Shown here piece by piece: positions 45,072 to 57,080 of a stretch of 64,000 nt of DNA; the first letter of the stretch is position 1, and each line of letters opens with the position of its first letter. Origin of the DNA: Streptomyces glaucescens (GTDB lineage: Bacteria > Actinomycetota > Actinomycetes > Streptomycetales > Streptomycetaceae); the NCBI RefSeq assembly GCF_000761215.1, contig NZ_CP009438.1, positions 1,941,501 to 2,005,500 of the forward strand, read 5' to 3'. The notes beneath the pieces are model-generated. The model did not search any database. It was given only the letters and a program-made list of their open reading frames with translations, and had not been told where the DNA came from. The translations under genes were made by a program, and so were the position numbers.

Positions 45072-45848
45072 TCACTGGTCGCGGAAGCGCACGATCCTGA
45101 CGAACTCGTCCGCGTCCAGCGAGGCGCCGCCGACCAGCGCGCCGTCGATGTCGGCCTGCGCCATGATCTCGGCGACGTTGCCGGCCTTGACGGAGCCGCC
45201 GTACTGGATGCGGACCTTGTCGGCCGCCTCCTGCGAGTACAGCTCGGCGATCCTGCCGCGGATGGCGGCGCAGACCTCCTGGGCGTCCTCGGCGCCGCAG
45301 ACCTTGCCGGTGCCGATGGCCCACACGGGCTCGTAGGCGATCACGATCGTCTCGGCCTGCTCGGCCGGGACGTCCTTCAGGCCGCCCTCGACCTGGGCGA
45401 GGGTGTGGGCGACGTGGTTGCCCGCCTCACGGACCTCCAGCTCCTCGCCGACGCACAGGATCGGGGTCAGCCCGTGCTTGTAGGCGGCCTTGACCTTGGC
45501 GTTGACGATCTCGTCGGTCTCGGCGTGGTACTGCCGGCGCTCGGAGTGGCCGACCGCCACGTACGTGCACTTCAGCTTGGCCAGCATCGAGCCGGAGATC
45601 TCGCCGGTGTAGGCGCCGGAGTCGTGCGCCGAGATGTCCTGGGCACCGTACTTGATCTTGAGCTTGTCGCCGTCGACCAGGGTCTGCACGGAGCGCAGGT
45701 CGGTGAAGGGCGGCAGGACGGCGACCTCGACGGCCTCGTAGTCCTTGTCCGCGAGGGCGAAGGCGAGCTTCTGGACGTGGGCGATGGCCTCCAGGTGGTT
45801 GAGGTTCATCTTCCAGTTGCCCGCCATCAGCGGCGTGCGCGTGCTCAT
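45072..45848 (-). CDS. tpiA: Triosephosphate isomerase
   Basis: TpiA interconverts glyceraldehyde 3-phosphate and dihydroxyacetone phosphate. The 258-residue protein has GNWKMN (active Lys), VGHSERR (active His) and [12 protein letters not shown] (active Glu). It lies 6 bp after pgk and is translated from the same mRNA. Confidence 0.95.
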   Translation of the reverse strand: MSTRTPLMAGNWKMNLNHLEAIAHVQKLAFALADKDYEAVEVAVLPPFTDLRSVQTLVDGDKLKIKYGAQDISAHDSGAYTGEISGSMLAKLKCTYVAVGHSERRQYHAETDEIVNAKVKAAYKHGLTPILCVGEELEVREAGNHVAHTLAQVEGGLKDVPAEQAETIVIAYEPVWAIGTGKVCGAEDAQEVCAAIRGRIAELYSQEAADKVRIQYGGSVKAGNVAEIMAQADIDGALVGGASLDADEFVRIVRFRDQ

Positions 45849-45854
45849 AAGGGG

Positions 45855-47081
45855 TCAGTCCTCCAGTGCGGCGAGGCCGGGGAGCGTCTTGCCCTCGAGG
45901 TATTCGAGGGAGGCGCCGCCACCGGTCGAGATGTGATCGAACTTTCCGCCGGAAGAGGCCTTCTCGTCGAAGCCCAGCGTGCGGACGGCCGCGGCGGAGT
46001 CGCCGCCGCCGACCACGGTGAAGCCGGGGGAGTCGATGAGGGCCTGGGCGACCGCCTTGGTGCCCTCGGCGTAGTCGGGGTGCTCGAAGACGCCCATCGG
46101 ACCGTTCCAGAAGACGGTGGCCGCGTCGGCGAGCTTCGAGGCGTACAGCTTGCGGGTCTCGGGACCGATGTCCAGACCCTCCTGGTCGGCGGGGATGGCG
46201 TCCGCGGCGACGGTGGTGAAGTGGGTGGGGGCCTTGGCCTTCAGGTCCGGGAACTCGGGCGAGACCAGGACGTCCACCGGCAGGACCAGCTCGACGCCGT
46301 TCTTCTCGGCGCGCTCCAGGTACTCCTTGACGGCCGGGATCTGGTCCTCCTGCAGGAGGGAGATGCCGACCTCGTGGCCCTTGGCCTTGAGGAAGGTGTA
46401 GGCCATGCCGCCGCCGATGAGGAGGCGGTCGGCCTTGCCCAGGAGCTGGTCGATGACGGCGAGCTTGTCGGAGACCTTGGCGCCGCCGAGGGCGACGACG
46501 TACGGGCGCTTGACGTCCTCGGTGAGCTTCTTCAGGACGCCGACCTCGGTGGCGATGAGGTAGCCGGCGTAGTGGGGGAGCTTCTTCGGCAGGTCGAAGA
46601 CCGAGGCGTGCTTGCGGTGCACGGCGCCGAAGCCGTCGCCCACGTAGACGTCGGCGAGGGCGGCGAGCTGCCCGGCGAAGGCGTCCCGCTCGGCGTCGTC
46701 CTTGCTGGTCTCGCCCGCGTTGAAGCGCAGGTTCTCGATGACGGCGACCTGGCCGTCGGCGAGGCCGGCGACGGTGGACGTGGCGGACTCGCCGACGGTG
46801 TCGGTGGCGAACGTGACGTCGGCGCCGAGGAGTTCACCGAGCCGGGCGGCGGCCGGGGCCAGCGAGAAGGCCGGGTCCGGGGCGCCCTTGGGCCGGCCGA
46901 GGTGGGAGGCGACGACCACGCGGGCGCCGGCCTCGGCGAGGGCCTTGACGGTGGGCAGCACGGCGCGGATGCGGCCGTCGTCGGTGATGGTGGTGCCGTC
47001 CAGCGGCACGTTGAGGTCGGCGCGGACGAAGACCCGCTTGCCCGCGACCCCGTCGGCGAGGAGTTCGTCGATCGTCTTCAT
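45855..47081 (-). CDS. pgk: Phosphoglycerate kinase
   Basis: Pgk makes ATP from 1,3-bisphosphoglycerate. The 408-residue protein has [10 protein letters not shown] near the N-terminus, ASHLGRPKG, and the nucleotide motif [13 protein letters not shown] near the C-terminus. CAGGAG precedes the ATG. The 187-bp gap to gap contains two direct copies of GGCTCGTGACCGG (47111 and 47126) of unknown meaning. Confidence 0.95.
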   Translation of the reverse strand: MKTIDELLADGVAGKRVFVRADLNVPLDGTTITDDGRIRAVLPTVKALAEAGARVVVASHLGRPKGAPDPAFSLAPAAARLGELLGADVTFATDTVGESATSTVAGLADGQVAVIENLRFNAGETSKDDAERDAFAGQLAALADVYVGDGFGAVHRKHASVFDLPKKLPHYAGYLIATEVGVLKKLTEDVKRPYVVALGGAKVSDKLAVIDQLLGKADRLLIGGGMAYTFLKAKGHEVGISLLQEDQIPAVKEYLERAEKNGVELVLPVDVLVSPEFPDLKAKAPTHFTTVAADAIPADQEGLDIGPETRKLYASKLADAATVFWNGPMGVFEHPDYAEGTKAVAQALIDSPGFTVVGGGDSAAAVRTLGFDEKASSGGKFDHISTGGGASLEYLEGKTLPGLAALED

Positions 47082-47268
47082 TTCAGGGGGCTCCTGAGGA
47101 GGCTCGTTCTGGCTCGTGACCGGATGGCTCGTGACCGGCTGCTCGTGCCGGTGACCGGGCCCGATCCTAGAGAGGCGGGCCGGTCGTGACGTGAGTCAGG
47201 GCCCGGGCCGCGCGTCCCTGCGCCTGGCCCGAGCCCTGCTCTCACTTCGAGGTGCCTGCGTCAGCCGG

Positions 47269-48324
<1,056 letters not shown>

Positions 48325-48352
48325 CTATTTGGGATGTCCCCGACCGCCTCCG

Positions 48353-48383
48353 ACCCTACCTCCCCGAAGCCCCCGGGGTGACA
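48353..48383 (-). promoter_or_regulatory. Candidate promoter of the gap operon
   Basis: On the minus strand TGTCAC (48383-48378) and TAGGGT (48358-48353) are 19 bp apart, roughly matching HrdB elements. It gives a leader of about 70 nt. Confidence 0.35.
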
Positions 48384-48406
48384 TCGAGACGGCCCATACA
48401 CGGCAG

Positions 48407-48442
48407 GCCGGTCCGTACCCGCCAGTAGGGGTACGGACCGGC
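48407..48442 (-). terminator. Hairpin terminator of the carboxypeptidase gene
   Basis: GCCGGTCCGTACCC (48407-48420) pairs perfectly with GGGTACGGACCGGC (48429-48442) around an 8-nt loop, 41 nt after the stop at 48484. Confidence 0.8.
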
Positions 48443-48483
48443 TCAACTGTGGCGGGTCGCGCTCAGGTGCGCCGGTCCCCCCG

Positions 48484-51438
48484 TCAGCCGTCGAGCGCGG
48501 TGAGCGCCCGGCCGATCAGCCTCGTCCGGTCGGCCGCCGCGGTGACGTGCTCCAGGCCGAAGCCCAGCAGCACGGTGTCGTCCGTGGTGACCGCGCCGTA
48601 CGTCCTGAACAGCTCTCCGGCGAGGCCCCAGTCCCTCACCACCGCGGGGCTCCCGGCCGGCGGGCCGGGGGTGCTCCAGGTGCCGAGCGACGTCTCGAAG
48701 CCGTCGGTCTGCCGCGCCGTGCCGCCGATGACGACGGAGGCGTCGTCGACGAGCACACCGTGGCCGCCGGAGCCGGGGTCGGTGACGTAGCTCAAGGAGA
48801 GTTCCACCGTCTTGCCGGCGTATGCGGAAAGATCGAAGGAGACTTCCTGCCAGCCGTCGGAGGCGCCGGTGAAGCTGTTCCAGGCGCCGCTGGTCCCGGT
48901 GGGCGCGCAGCCGTCGTCGCCGGGCGTCAGATACCTCTTGAGGGCGGGGTGCGCCTGGACGAAGTATCCGGCCTCGCACTCGGCGGGCACGGCGGTGCGG
49001 GTGGCGCCGCCCGCCTCGGGGAGCGTGGTCCAGTCGTCGGCCCCGGCGGTACGGGCCTCCAGCAGCGCGTGGTCGTAGCCCTGTTCGGTGTCCCAGAGCA
49101 GCCGGGTGCGCAGGGTGGGCCGGTCGGCGGCCTGGACGCCGGTGAGGTCGACGGTGCGGGTGAGGCGGTTCCAGGCGTAGTCGGAGTGGGTGACGGCCGC
49201 CATGGAGGTGCCCGCGTAGGGGCCGTAGGGGTTGGCCGTGCCCGGGTAGCCGCCCGCGCCCGCGCTCTCGAACTGCGGGAACGTCTCCACCGGCAGGGTG
49301 TCGGAGGTGACGCCGAACGATCCGGCCGCGTCGAGCGGGTTGCCGGGCGCGTCGCCGAGCGGGGCGCTCAGGCCGGCGAGGGCGCCCGTGCCGTCGAAGC
49401 CGGTGACCTTCGGCAGGGACGTACGGCTGTGGGCGCCCAGGTAGTACTGGCTGAAGTCGTTCGACAGGGTGCCGTCGCCCAGGTCGACGGAGCCGCCGGC
49501 GCTCTCGCCCGCCTCGATCAGCTTGCCGCCCTCGTTGAGGTAGGCGCGCAGTTCGAGCTGGGTGGCGTTGCCGGGGCGGGCGGCACCCGTGTGGTGGACG
49601 ACCGTGCCGAAGTGGGCGAGGACGCCGAGCGCGTCGGGCGCGCCCTGCCGGGAGACGTCCCAGACGACGGCCTTCTCGCCGTTGGCCCGCAGCGCGTCCA
49701 CGTACCTGCGGGCGTGGGTCGTGGGCTGCCCCTCCTCGGCGACGACGAGGACGTCCGCGCGGGGCCGCTCGGCGACGGTGTACGTGAAGTGCTCGCTCTC
49801 GGTCGGCCGGCCGGCGCGGGTCTCGCCGGTGAACCAGACCTCGACCTCGTCGCCCGGTTCCCCGTCGGCGACCTTCGCGCGGTACTCGTCGAAGTACAGG
49901 TTGTCCTCGCCGCCGTAGGTCTCGCCGCCCCGCCACGGCCGCAGGGCCATGTCGTGGACGCGGCCGCCGTTGACGCGGTACTTCAGCTCCTTGTCGCGCA
50001 CCGACTTGCGGGCGACGACGGAGACCTCCTGGCGGGCGCCGCGCGCGTAGGAGGTGGTGAACGCCGCCGGGGTGAAGTCGGGGGCGGTCATGCCGACCGA
50101 GGACCTGGGCTGGTCGGGGCGGGCGGCGGACTCGGCGACGGAGAGCGCGAACGGTACGTTCTTCGCGAACTCCTGCTGGATCAGCTTCTCGTCGTCCGGG
50201 AAGGTGAAGACGGACGCGCAGTCCTCGGCCTTCCAGGCGTCGTCCGGGTCCGCGTTCGACACCGTCTGACAGGTCGACATCTCCGGGGTGAACATCGCGG
50301 TGCCGTGGACGTTGGCGGCGTGGCCGTCCGCCTCGCCGTTGGTGGTGTACAGCTCGGAGGAGACCTGCGGGTGGTATCCGGGGACCGCCGGCTTCTCGGG
50401 GGTGCCGGCGAGCGCCTTGTAGAGCACGTCGTCCGGGGTCTCGGTGGCGACCTGCCAGCCCACGCCGTAGAGGATCAGCTCGGCGGCGGAGTGGTAGTTG
50501 ATGCCGTACTCGAAGCCGATGCGCTTCTGGAGGCGGTCGACGGCCCGGGTCTCGGGCTCGGAGTTCGGTCCGGCGCCGCGGTAGGTCTGGCTGGTGGGGT
50601 AGGGCGACGAACCCTCGTCGTCGTAGCCCCATTTGTAGGCGAAGTTGCGGTTGAGGTCGACGCCGTCGCCGACGGTGACGGTGCCGTCGCCGTTGTTGTC
50701 GCGCATGTTCTTGCGCCACTGGCGGTCGCCGCCGGCGGCGTGGGTGAAGTCGTAGCCGTCGGGGTTGGCGGAGATGACGAACCACAGTTCGGTGGTGTCG
50801 ACGATCTTCCTGACGCGCCGGTCGGTGCGGTAGTTGTCCAGGTAGTGGTGCATCAGCCGGCGGGTCATCTCCGGGGTGATCCACTCACGCGCGTGCTGGT
50901 TGGACAGGTACAGCACGGCGGGCTTGGCGCCGTCCTTCGTCCGCTTCGCGTTCCTGGTGAGCTTCAGGGCGAGGATGTCCTGCCCCTGGACGGTCCTGCC
51001 GATGGAGACCGCCTTGGTCAGGCCCGGGTGCTGCCGTGCGGTCCTGAGGATCTCCTCCTTGATGCCGCCCGGCCCGCTGTACGGCCGGTAGACACCGTCG
51101 CCGGCGGCCGCCACGCGTGCGCGTGCCGTCCGCGAGAGGGTGTGCTCCTTCAGGTCGACGCCCTTTTTCTCCAGCTGCGCGGCCTGTTTGTCGGTGAGGT
51201 AGACCTCGACGGTGGCGGTGCCCCGGTCGGGGGCCCGCTCGCCGAGTTCGTGGGCGTCCTGACCGGCCGCCAGGAGCAGCGGGATCTGCTGCTTGGTGAC
51301 CTCGGCGCGGAACACCTTCACGTCCTCGGTCCCGGGTCCGGGGGAGCGTCCGTTCTGCGCCTGGGCGATGGGTGCGATGCCCGCTCCGCCGATCAGGAGC
51401 GTGCCGATGGCGAGGATCGATCTCGCTCTGTGTCTCAT
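48484..51438 (-). CDS. Secreted M14 zinc carboxypeptidase with large C-terminal region
   Basis: This 984-residue exported protein has a signal peptide (RHRARSILAIGTLLIGGAGIAPIAQA) and an inhibitor-like propeptide (about 45-110). The M14 domain has zinc ligands in NQHAREW (HxxE) and NYHSAAE, and catalytic Glu in FTPEMST. The C-terminal half contains a DUF/ThuA-like segment (ADVLVVAEEGQPTTHARRYVDALR) and an immune-inhibitor-A/MAM-like beta-sandwich. ATG51438 is chosen because AGGGGGG precedes it and the signal peptide follows directly. It should release C-terminal residues from peptides outside the cell. Confidence 0.9.
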   Translation of the reverse strand: MRHRARSILAIGTLLIGGAGIAPIAQAQNGRSPGPGTEDVKVFRAEVTKQQIPLLLAAGQDAHELGERAPDRGTATVEVYLTDKQAAQLEKKGVDLKEHTLSRTARARVAAAGDGVYRPYSGPGGIKEEILRTARQHPGLTKAVSIGRTVQGQDILALKLTRNAKRTKDGAKPAVLYLSNQHAREWITPEMTRRLMHHYLDNYRTDRRVRKIVDTTELWFVISANPDGYDFTHAAGGDRQWRKNMRDNNGDGTVTVGDGVDLNRNFAYKWGYDDEGSSPYPTSQTYRGAGPNSEPETRAVDRLQKRIGFEYGINYHSAAELILYGVGWQVATETPDDVLYKALAGTPEKPAVPGYHPQVSSELYTTNGEADGHAANVHGTAMFTPEMSTCQTVSNADPDDAWKAEDCASVFTFPDDEKLIQQEFAKNVPFALSVAESAARPDQPRSSVGMTAPDFTPAAFTTSYARGARQEVSVVARKSVRDKELKYRVNGGRVHDMALRPWRGGETYGGEDNLYFDEYRAKVADGEPGDEVEVWFTGETRAGRPTESEHFTYTVAERPRADVLVVAEEGQPTTHARRYVDALRANGEKAVVWDVSRQGAPDALGVLAHFGTVVHHTGAARPGNATQLELRAYLNEGGKLIEAGESAGGSVDLGDGTLSNDFSQYYLGAHSRTSLPKVTGFDGTGALAGLSAPLGDAPGNPLDAAGSFGVTSDTLPVETFPQFESAGAGGYPGTANPYGPYAGTSMAAVTHSDYAWNRLTRTVDLTGVQAADRPTLRTRLLWDTEQGYDHALLEARTAGADDWTTLPEAGGATRTAVPAECEAGYFVQAHPALKRYLTPGDDGCAPTGTSGAWNSFTGASDGWQEVSFDLSAYAGKTVELSLSYVTDPGSGGHGVLVDDASVVIGGTARQTDGFETSLGTWSTPGPPAGSPAVVRDWGLAGELFRTYGAVTTDDTVLLGFGLEHVTAAADRTRLIGRALTALDG

Positions 51439-51540
51439 GAACCCCCCTGCTGGTGGTTCGCCACAGCGGCGAATAGGTGCCAGGCTCATGACAGATCATG
51501 ATCGAGTCAAGGGTGCCTCTTCGGCTGCCGCGGGCCGCGA

Positions 51541-51584
51541 ACACGCCGGTGCAGACGCCCGTTCGGACGTCTGCACCGGCGTGT
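51541..51584 (-). terminator. Strong hairpin terminator after whiA
   Basis: A perfect 17-bp stem (ACACGCCGGTGCAGACG at 51541-51557 and its complement at 51568-51584) with a 10-nt loop begins 32 nt after the whiA stop. It should end the uvrC-rapZ-yvcK-whiA transcript. Confidence 0.85.
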
Positions 51585-51616
51585 CGACGTGAGGCCGGCC
51601 CGCTGCCGGCCGGGGG

Positions 51617-52606
51617 TCAGCCCGCGAGGTTGTCCGCCAGTTCCTCGGTGAGGTTGGCTTCCGTGCCCGGGATGCCCAGGTCGGCGGCGCGCTTGTCGGC
51701 CATGGCGAGCAGACGGCGGATACGGCCCGCCACGGCGTCCTTGGTGAGCGGCGGGTCGGCGAGCGCGCCCAGCTCCTCCAGGGATGCCTGCTTGTGCTCC
51801 ATCCGCAGCCGGCCGGCCGCGGCGAGGTGCTCGGGGACGTCGTCGCCGAGGATCTCCAGGGCCCGCTGGACGCGGGCGCCCGCCGCGACGGCCGCGCGCG
51901 CGGAACGGCGCAGGTTGGCGTCGTCGAAGTTGGCCAGGCGGTTGGCGGTGGCCCGCACCTCCCGGCGCATCCGGCGCTCCTCCCAGGCCAGCACCGACTC
52001 ATGGGCGCCGAGCCGGGTGAGCAGGGCGCCGATCGCGTCGCCGTCCCGGACGACCACGCGGTCCACGCCGCGCACCTCACGGGCCTTCGCGGCGATGGAC
52101 AGCCGGCGGGCGGCGCCGACCAGGGCCAGCGCGGCCTCCGGGCCGGGGCAGGTGACCTCCAGGGAGGAGGAGCGGCCCGGCTCGGTGAGCGAGCCGTGCG
52201 CCAGGAAGGCACCGCGCCAGGCCGCCTCCGCGTCACAGGTGGCCCCGGAGACGACCTGCGGGGGCAGGCCCCGGATCGGCCGGCCGCGGCCGTCCACCAG
52301 GCCGGTCTGCCGGGCCAGCTGGTCGCCGCCCGCGACGACCCGCACCACGTAGCGCGAGCCGCGGCGCAGCCCGCCCGGGGCCATCACGATCAGCTCCGAG
52401 CTGTGCCCGAAGATCTCCAGGATGTCCCGCTTGAGCCGGCGGGCCGCCATCGCGGTGTCCAGCTCCGCCTCGATCACGATGCGCCCGCTGACCAGGTGGA
52501 GGCCGCCGGCGAACCGCAGAATGGCGGAGACCTCCGCCTTCCTGCAGCAGGTCCGGGTGACGGGGAGCCGGGAGATCTCGTCCTTCACCGCTGCCGTCAT
52601 CGCCAT
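51617..52606 (-). CDS. whiA: WhiA sporulation regulator
   Basis: WhiA is required, with WhiB, to stop aerial growth and start sporulation septation. The 329-residue protein has the N-terminal LAGLIDADG-like domain ([17 protein letters not shown] region) and the C-terminal helix-turn-helix ([25 protein letters not shown]). Its start overlaps the yvcK end by 10 bp. A second promoter inside the upstream gene is likely from work in S. coelicolor but not visible to me here. Confidence 0.95.
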   Translation of the reverse strand: MAMTAAVKDEISRLPVTRTCCRKAEVSAILRFAGGLHLVSGRIVIEAELDTAMAARRLKRDILEIFGHSSELIVMAPGGLRRGSRYVVRVVAGGDQLARQTGLVDGRGRPIRGLPPQVVSGATCDAEAAWRGAFLAHGSLTEPGRSSSLEVTCPGPEAALALVGAARRLSIAAKAREVRGVDRVVVRDGDAIGALLTRLGAHESVLAWEERRMRREVRATANRLANFDDANLRRSARAAVAAGARVQRALEILGDDVPEHLAAAGRLRMEHKQASLEELGALADPPLTKDAVAGRIRRLLAMADKRAADLGIPGTEANLTEELADNLAG

Positions 52607-53664
52607 GGGCCGATCCTTCCATGCATCCGAAAAATACGGTCGTACGCGGCGGCCAGCAGCTCGGGGTCGTGCCGAGGAGAGCCGTCCCTCCGGGCCACCG
52701 GTGCCAGCTCCACCGCGGCCCCGAAACGCTTGGCGGCGTCGGTCAGCGAGTCGCGGTCGGGCACGGCGGCCTCGTCGGCCAGCACCACGTCCAGGGCGAG
52801 TTTAGGGGCGTGTCGTCCCAAAACCTCCAAATGACGCTGCGGGGAGAAGCCGTCGGTTTCGCCGGGCTGCGGCGCGAGGTTCAAGGACAGCACCCGGCGC
52901 GCCTTGGTCTGCGTGAGCGCGTCCAGCAGCTCGGGCACGAGCAGGTGCGGGATGACGGAGGAGAACCAGGAGCCGGGGCCGAGCACCACCCAGTCCGCGT
53001 CCAGGACCGCCGCGACGGCCTCCGGGACGGCGGGCGGGTCGTGCGGGACCAGGTGCACGGACTGCACCTCACCGGGGGTGAGGGCCACGGTGGCCTGGCC
53101 GCGGACCGTGTCGACGTCGTCGGGCCGGTCCGGGTCGTGGCCCTTGACCAGGGCCTGGAGCTCCAGGGGCACCGCGGACATGGGCAGCACCCGGCCGTGG
53201 GCGCCGAGCAGCTTGCCGACCAGGTCCAGGGCCTGCACATGGTCGCCGAGCTGCTCCCACAGGGCGACGATCAGCAGGTTGCCGACCGCGTGTTCGTGCA
53301 GGTCGCCCTGGGACTGGAAGCGGTGCTGGATGACCCTGGCCCAGGTCTGGCCCCAGTCGTCGTCGCCGCACAGCGCGGCCAGCGCCTTGCGCAGGTCGCC
53401 GGGCGGCAGCACGCCCAGCTCGTCGCGCAGGCGCCCGCTGGAGCCGCCGTCGTCGGCCACGGTGACGACGGCGGTGAGGTCGCCGGTGATCCGGCGCAGC
53501 GCGGCGAGCGAGGCGGACAGGCCCATGCCGCCCCCGAGGGCGACCACTTTGGGCTGGGCACCGCGACGGCGCGCCCTGCCGCCACGGGGCTCGGCGGACC
53601 GCCCGCCGCGGCCCTCGGGGAGGGCCCGGCGCAGTCTGCTCAGCCGCACGGAACGTCCGCTCAT
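52597..53664 (-). CDS. yvcK: YvcK/CofD-like protein (gluconeogenesis factor family)
   Basis: This 355-residue protein belongs to the UPF0052/YvcK family, which binds UDP-sugars and affects carbon flux and cell wall in other bacteria. It has [37 protein letters not shown] and [25 protein letters not shown]. The first 40 residues are Arg/Gly-rich. The ATG overlaps the rapZ stop (ATGA). Confidence 0.92.
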   Translation of the reverse strand: MSGRSVRLSRLRRALPEGRGGRSAEPRGGRARRRGAQPKVVALGGGMGLSASLAALRRITGDLTAVVTVADDGGSSGRLRDELGVLPPGDLRKALAALCGDDDWGQTWARVIQHRFQSQGDLHEHAVGNLLIVALWEQLGDHVQALDLVGKLLGAHGRVLPMSAVPLELQALVKGHDPDRPDDVDTVRGQATVALTPGEVQSVHLVPHDPPAVPEAVAAVLDADWVVLGPGSWFSSVIPHLLVPELLDALTQTKARRVLSLNLAPQPGETDGFSPQRHLEVLGRHAPKLALDVVLADEAAVPDRDSLTDAAKRFGAAVELAPVARRDGSPRHDPELLAAAYDRIFRMHGRIGPWR

Positions 53665-54704
53665 TCGCGTCCCATGTCCCGGTGTACGACCACCGTCTCC
53701 ACCCCTTCGGCCGCGAGGCGGGCGGCCAGCTTCTCCGACATGGCGACCGAGCGGTGCTTGCCGCCGGTACAGCCGACCGCGATGGTCACGTACCGCTTGC
53801 CCTCCCGGCGGTACCCGGCCGCGATCAGCTGGAGCAGCTCCGCGTACCGGTCCAGGAACTCCTTGGCGCCGGGCTGGTTGAAGACGTAGCCCGACACCTC
53901 CTGGTTCAGGCCGGTGAACGGGCGCAGCTCCGGGACCCAGTGCGGGTTGGGCAGGAAGCGGCAGTCGACGACCAGGTCGGCGTCGACGGGCAGGCCGTAC
54001 TTGTACCCGAAGGACATCACGGTGGCCCGCAGCTCGGGCTCCTCCTCGCCGGCGAACTGGGCGTCCATCTTGGCGCGCAGCTCGTGCACGTTGAGGCTGG
54101 AGGTGTCGATCACCAGGTCGGCGTCGCCGCGCAGTTCGCGCAGCAGCTCCCGCTCGGCGGCGATGCCGTCGACGATCCGGCCGTCGCCCTGGAGCGGGTG
54201 CGGGCGGCGCACCGACTCGAAGCGGCGCACCAGGGCCTCGTCGGAGGACTCCAGGAACACGATCCGCCGGGTGACGCCGCGCGTGTCGAGGTCGGCCAGG
54301 GATTCGCGCAGATTGTCGAAGAAGCGCCGGCCGCGCACGTCGACGACGACCGCGATCCGCGCGACGTTGCCCTGGGAACGGGCGCCCAGCTCCACCATGG
54401 TGGGGATCAGGGCGGGCGGCAGGTTGTCGACGACGAACCAGCCGAGGTCCTCCAGGCACTTCGCGGCCGTGGACCGGCCGGCCCCGGACATGCCGGAGAT
54501 GATCACCAGCTCCGGGATGGCCGCCTCCGGGACCCCGGTGGCCTCGACGCCCGTGTTCACCTGCACTCCGTTGCTCTGCGCTTCCTGGCGGGCCCGGCCC
54601 TCGCCGGTCCTGCCGGGTGTCTCGTGGGCGTGGGCCGCTCCGGCTTCCGGCTGCCCGGTCGCGCGCTGCGGCCCCGCTGTGGGCTGTGTCTCGTGCTCGG
54701 TCAT
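53661..54704 (-). CDS. rapZ: RapZ-type nucleotide-binding protein
   Basis: This 347-residue P-loop protein (YvcJ/RapZ family) has Walker A GMSGAGRS, Walker B-like [14 protein letters not shown], and the C-terminal [17 protein letters not shown]. RapZ controls amino-sugar metabolism through small RNAs in enterobacteria; the actinobacterial role is not settled. An N-terminal polar extension of about 60 residues is lineage-specific. It overlaps both uvrC and yvcK by 4 nt. Confidence 0.92.
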   Translation of the reverse strand: MTEHETQPTAGPQRATGQPEAGAAHAHETPGRTGEGRARQEAQSNGVQVNTGVEATGVPEAAIPELVIISGMSGAGRSTAAKCLEDLGWFVVDNLPPALIPTMVELGARSQGNVARIAVVVDVRGRRFFDNLRESLADLDTRGVTRRIVFLESSDEALVRRFESVRRPHPLQGDGRIVDGIAAERELLRELRGDADLVIDTSSLNVHELRAKMDAQFAGEEEPELRATVMSFGYKYGLPVDADLVVDCRFLPNPHWVPELRPFTGLNQEVSGYVFNQPGAKEFLDRYAELLQLIAAGYRREGKRYVTIAVGCTGGKHRSVAMSEKLAARLAAEGVETVVVHRDMGRE

Positions 54705-56779
54705 GTCTCCTGCCCCCGTCGCTCGTCCGGGGCGCCCGTGGTCACGGGCTCCCCTGGGGCATCCGCCGTCGTCCCGGGTGCCCCGTCCTCCACGTCATCC
54801 ATGATCTCTCCGGTCGCCGTGTTCACGGCGGGCGCGGCCGGAACCGCCCGGGCGAGGGCCGCGGCGATGGTCTCGGCCGTCTTGCGGCCTATACCGGGTA
54901 CCTCGCAGATCTGGTCGATTGTCGCGGACCGCAGCCTCTTCACCGAACCGAAGTGCTTGATCAGCGCCTGTTTGCGGGTCGTGCCGAGCCCCGGCACGTC
55001 GTCCAGCGGGCTCGACCTGATGCGCTTGCCCCGCTTGTTGCGCTGGTAGGCGATCGCGAACCGGTGGGCCTCGTCACGGACGCGTTGCAGCAGGTAGAGG
55101 CCCTCACTGGTGCGGGGCAGGATCACCGGGTCCTCCTCGTCGGGCAGCCACACCTCCTCCAGGCGCTTGGCGAGACCGCACACGGCGATGTCGTCGATGC
55201 CCAGCTCGTCCAGGGCCCGCCGGGCCGCCGCGACCTGCGGCCGGCCGCCGTCGACCACGACGAGCTGCGGCGGATAGGCGAACCGCTTGGGGCGGCCGTC
55301 GTCCTCGGTGGGCGCCGGGGCCTCGTCCGTGCCGCCCGCGAGGCCCGGTTCACCGTCCTCGGCCCACTCCCCCGTCTTCTCCTTCTCGGCCAGATAGCGC
55401 CGGAAGCGGCGGGTGATCACCTCGTGCATGGACCGGACGTCGTCCTGCCCGGCGAAGCTCTTGATCTGGAACCGCCGGTACTCGCTCTTGCGGGCGAGCC
55501 CGTCCTCGAAGACGACCATGGAGGCCACCACGTCCTCGCCCTGGAGGTGGGAGATGTCGTAGCACTCGATCCGCAGCGGGGCGCTGTCCAGGTCGAGGGC
55601 GTCGGCGATCTCCTCCAGGGCGCGCGAGCGCGTGGTCAGGTCGGAGGCGCGCTTGGTCTTGTGCAGCACGAGCGCGTGCTGGGCGTTGCGCTGCACGGTC
55701 TCCATGAGGGCCTTCTTGTCGCCGCGCTGCGGGACGCGCAGCGAGACCCCGGAGCCGCGGCGTCCGGTGAGCCACTGCTGGACCGGCTCGACCGGGTCGG
55801 GCAGCGCCGGGACCAGGACCTCCTTGGGCACCGCGTCACCGGTCTCCTCGCCGTACAGCTGCTGGAGGGCGTGCTCGACCAGGGCGCCGGTGGTGATCTC
55901 CTCGACCTTGTCGGTGACCCAGCCGCGCTGGCCGCGCACCCGGCCGCCGCGCACGTGGAAGATCTGCACGGCCGCTTCCAGCTCGTCCTCGGCCACCGCG
56001 ATCAGGTCGGCGTCGGTCGCGTCGGCGAGCACGACCGCGTTCTTCTCCATGGCCTTCTTCAGGGCCCCGATGTCGTCGCGCAGCCGGGCCGCCCGCTCGT
56101 ACTCCAGCTCCTCGGCGGCCTCCGTCATCTGCTTCTCCAGGCGGCGCAGGTACGTGCCGGTGCGCCCGGTCATGAAGTCGCAGAACTCGTCGGCCAGGTC
56201 CCAGTGGTCGTCGGCGGAGATCCGCCCGACGCAGGGCGCGGAGCACTTGCCGATGTAGCCCAGCAGACAGGGGCGGTCGGTGCGGGCGGCGTTCTTGAAG
56301 ACGCCGGCCGAGCAGGTGCGCACCGGGAAGACGCGCAGCAGCAGGTCGACCGTGTCGCGGATGGCCCACGCGTGCGCGTACGGCCCGAAGTAGCGGACGC
56401 CCTTCTTCTTGTGGCCGCGCATCACCTGCACGCGCGGATACTGCTCGTTCATCGTCACCGCGAGGTACGGGTAGCTCTTGTCGTCGCGGTACTTGACGTT
56501 GAACCGGGGGTCGAACTCCTTGATCCAGGAGTACTCCAGCTGGAGGGCCTCGACCTCGGTGGACACCACCGTCCACTCCACGGACGCGGCCGTCGTCACC
56601 ATCGAGCGGGTGCGCGGGTGGAGGCTCGCCAGGTCCTGGAAGTAGTTGGCCAGGCGCTGGCGCAGGCTCTTCGCCTTTCCGACGTAGATCACCCGGCGGT
56701 GCTCGTCCCGGAACTTGTACACCCCCGGGGAGTCCGGGATCTGTCCCGGCTCGGGGCGGTAGCTGGAGGGGTCGGCCAT
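54701..56779 (-). CDS. uvrC: UvrC excinuclease subunit
   Basis: UvrC makes both incisions in nucleotide excision repair. The 692-residue protein has the GIY-YIG domain ([28 protein letters not shown]), the UvrB-binding UVR motif ([14 protein letters not shown]), the RNase-H-like nuclease and a C-terminal helix-hairpin-helix pair ([30 protein letters not shown]), followed by an acidic tail. TAGGGT (56792-56787) ends 7 nt before the ATG and no ribosome-binding site is seen, so the mRNA may be leaderless. Confidence 0.95.
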   Translation of the reverse strand: MADPSSYRPEPGQIPDSPGVYKFRDEHRRVIYVGKAKSLRQRLANYFQDLASLHPRTRSMVTTAASVEWTVVSTEVEALQLEYSWIKEFDPRFNVKYRDDKSYPYLAVTMNEQYPRVQVMRGHKKKGVRYFGPYAHAWAIRDTVDLLLRVFPVRTCSAGVFKNAARTDRPCLLGYIGKCSAPCVGRISADDHWDLADEFCDFMTGRTGTYLRRLEKQMTEAAEELEYERAARLRDDIGALKKAMEKNAVVLADATDADLIAVAEDELEAAVQIFHVRGGRVRGQRGWVTDKVEEITTGALVEHALQQLYGEETGDAVPKEVLVPALPDPVEPVQQWLTGRRGSGVSLRVPQRGDKKALMETVQRNAQHALVLHKTKRASDLTTRSRALEEIADALDLDSAPLRIECYDISHLQGEDVVASMVVFEDGLARKSEYRRFQIKSFAGQDDVRSMHEVITRRFRRYLAEKEKTGEWAEDGEPGLAGGTDEAPAPTEDDGRPKRFAYPPQLVVVDGGRPQVAAARRALDELGIDDIAVCGLAKRLEEVWLPDEEDPVILPRTSEGLYLLQRVRDEAHRFAIAYQRNKRGKRIRSSPLDDVPGLGTTRKQALIKHFGSVKRLRSATIDQICEVPGIGRKTAETIAAALARAVPAAPAVNTATGEIMDDVEDGAPGTTADAPGEPVTTGAPDERRGQET

Positions 56780-57080
56780 GTCTCACACCCTACTGGCGAG
56801 GACCGACACTCCGGCGGGCCCGTGGCCGCCGCCCGCGGCGTCCGGGAGATGACGCAGTACGGGCGCGCCGCCCGGGCAGGGGCGAACCTCGGCCAGGAGT
56901 GCGCCGCCATCGGGCTTCAGGTGTTGTCGGGGCCTGGTCGACACGCTTCAATGCGGGGGAACTCGGGGCCGTGAACCACGGCGCACGGATGTGAAGGAGC
57001 CCCGACGCCGACGGGGGCGCCCCCGCTCGGATCCCGCGCGAACGGTCTGACCAGCCGTCGTCATCCAGAAAGGCCCCTGC
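56780..57080. other. Divergent gap upstream of uvrC
   Basis: These 301 bp hold no gene I can support. The left end carries the uvrC -10-like TAGGGT. AGAAAGG just before 57081 is the ribosome-binding site of the rightward gene. A palindromic CGGGGGCGCCCCCG lies near 57018, with no known role. Confidence 0.5.

Noticed and set aside
48547..51501. 984-codon plus-strand frame opposite the carboxypeptidase
   Set aside because: It mirrors the coding frame of a gene with a signal peptide and M14 motifs; no start signal or domain is seen.
57018..57040. CG-rich palindrome near 57018 as a terminator
   Set aside because: No gene ends next to it; uvrC and the next gene diverge here.
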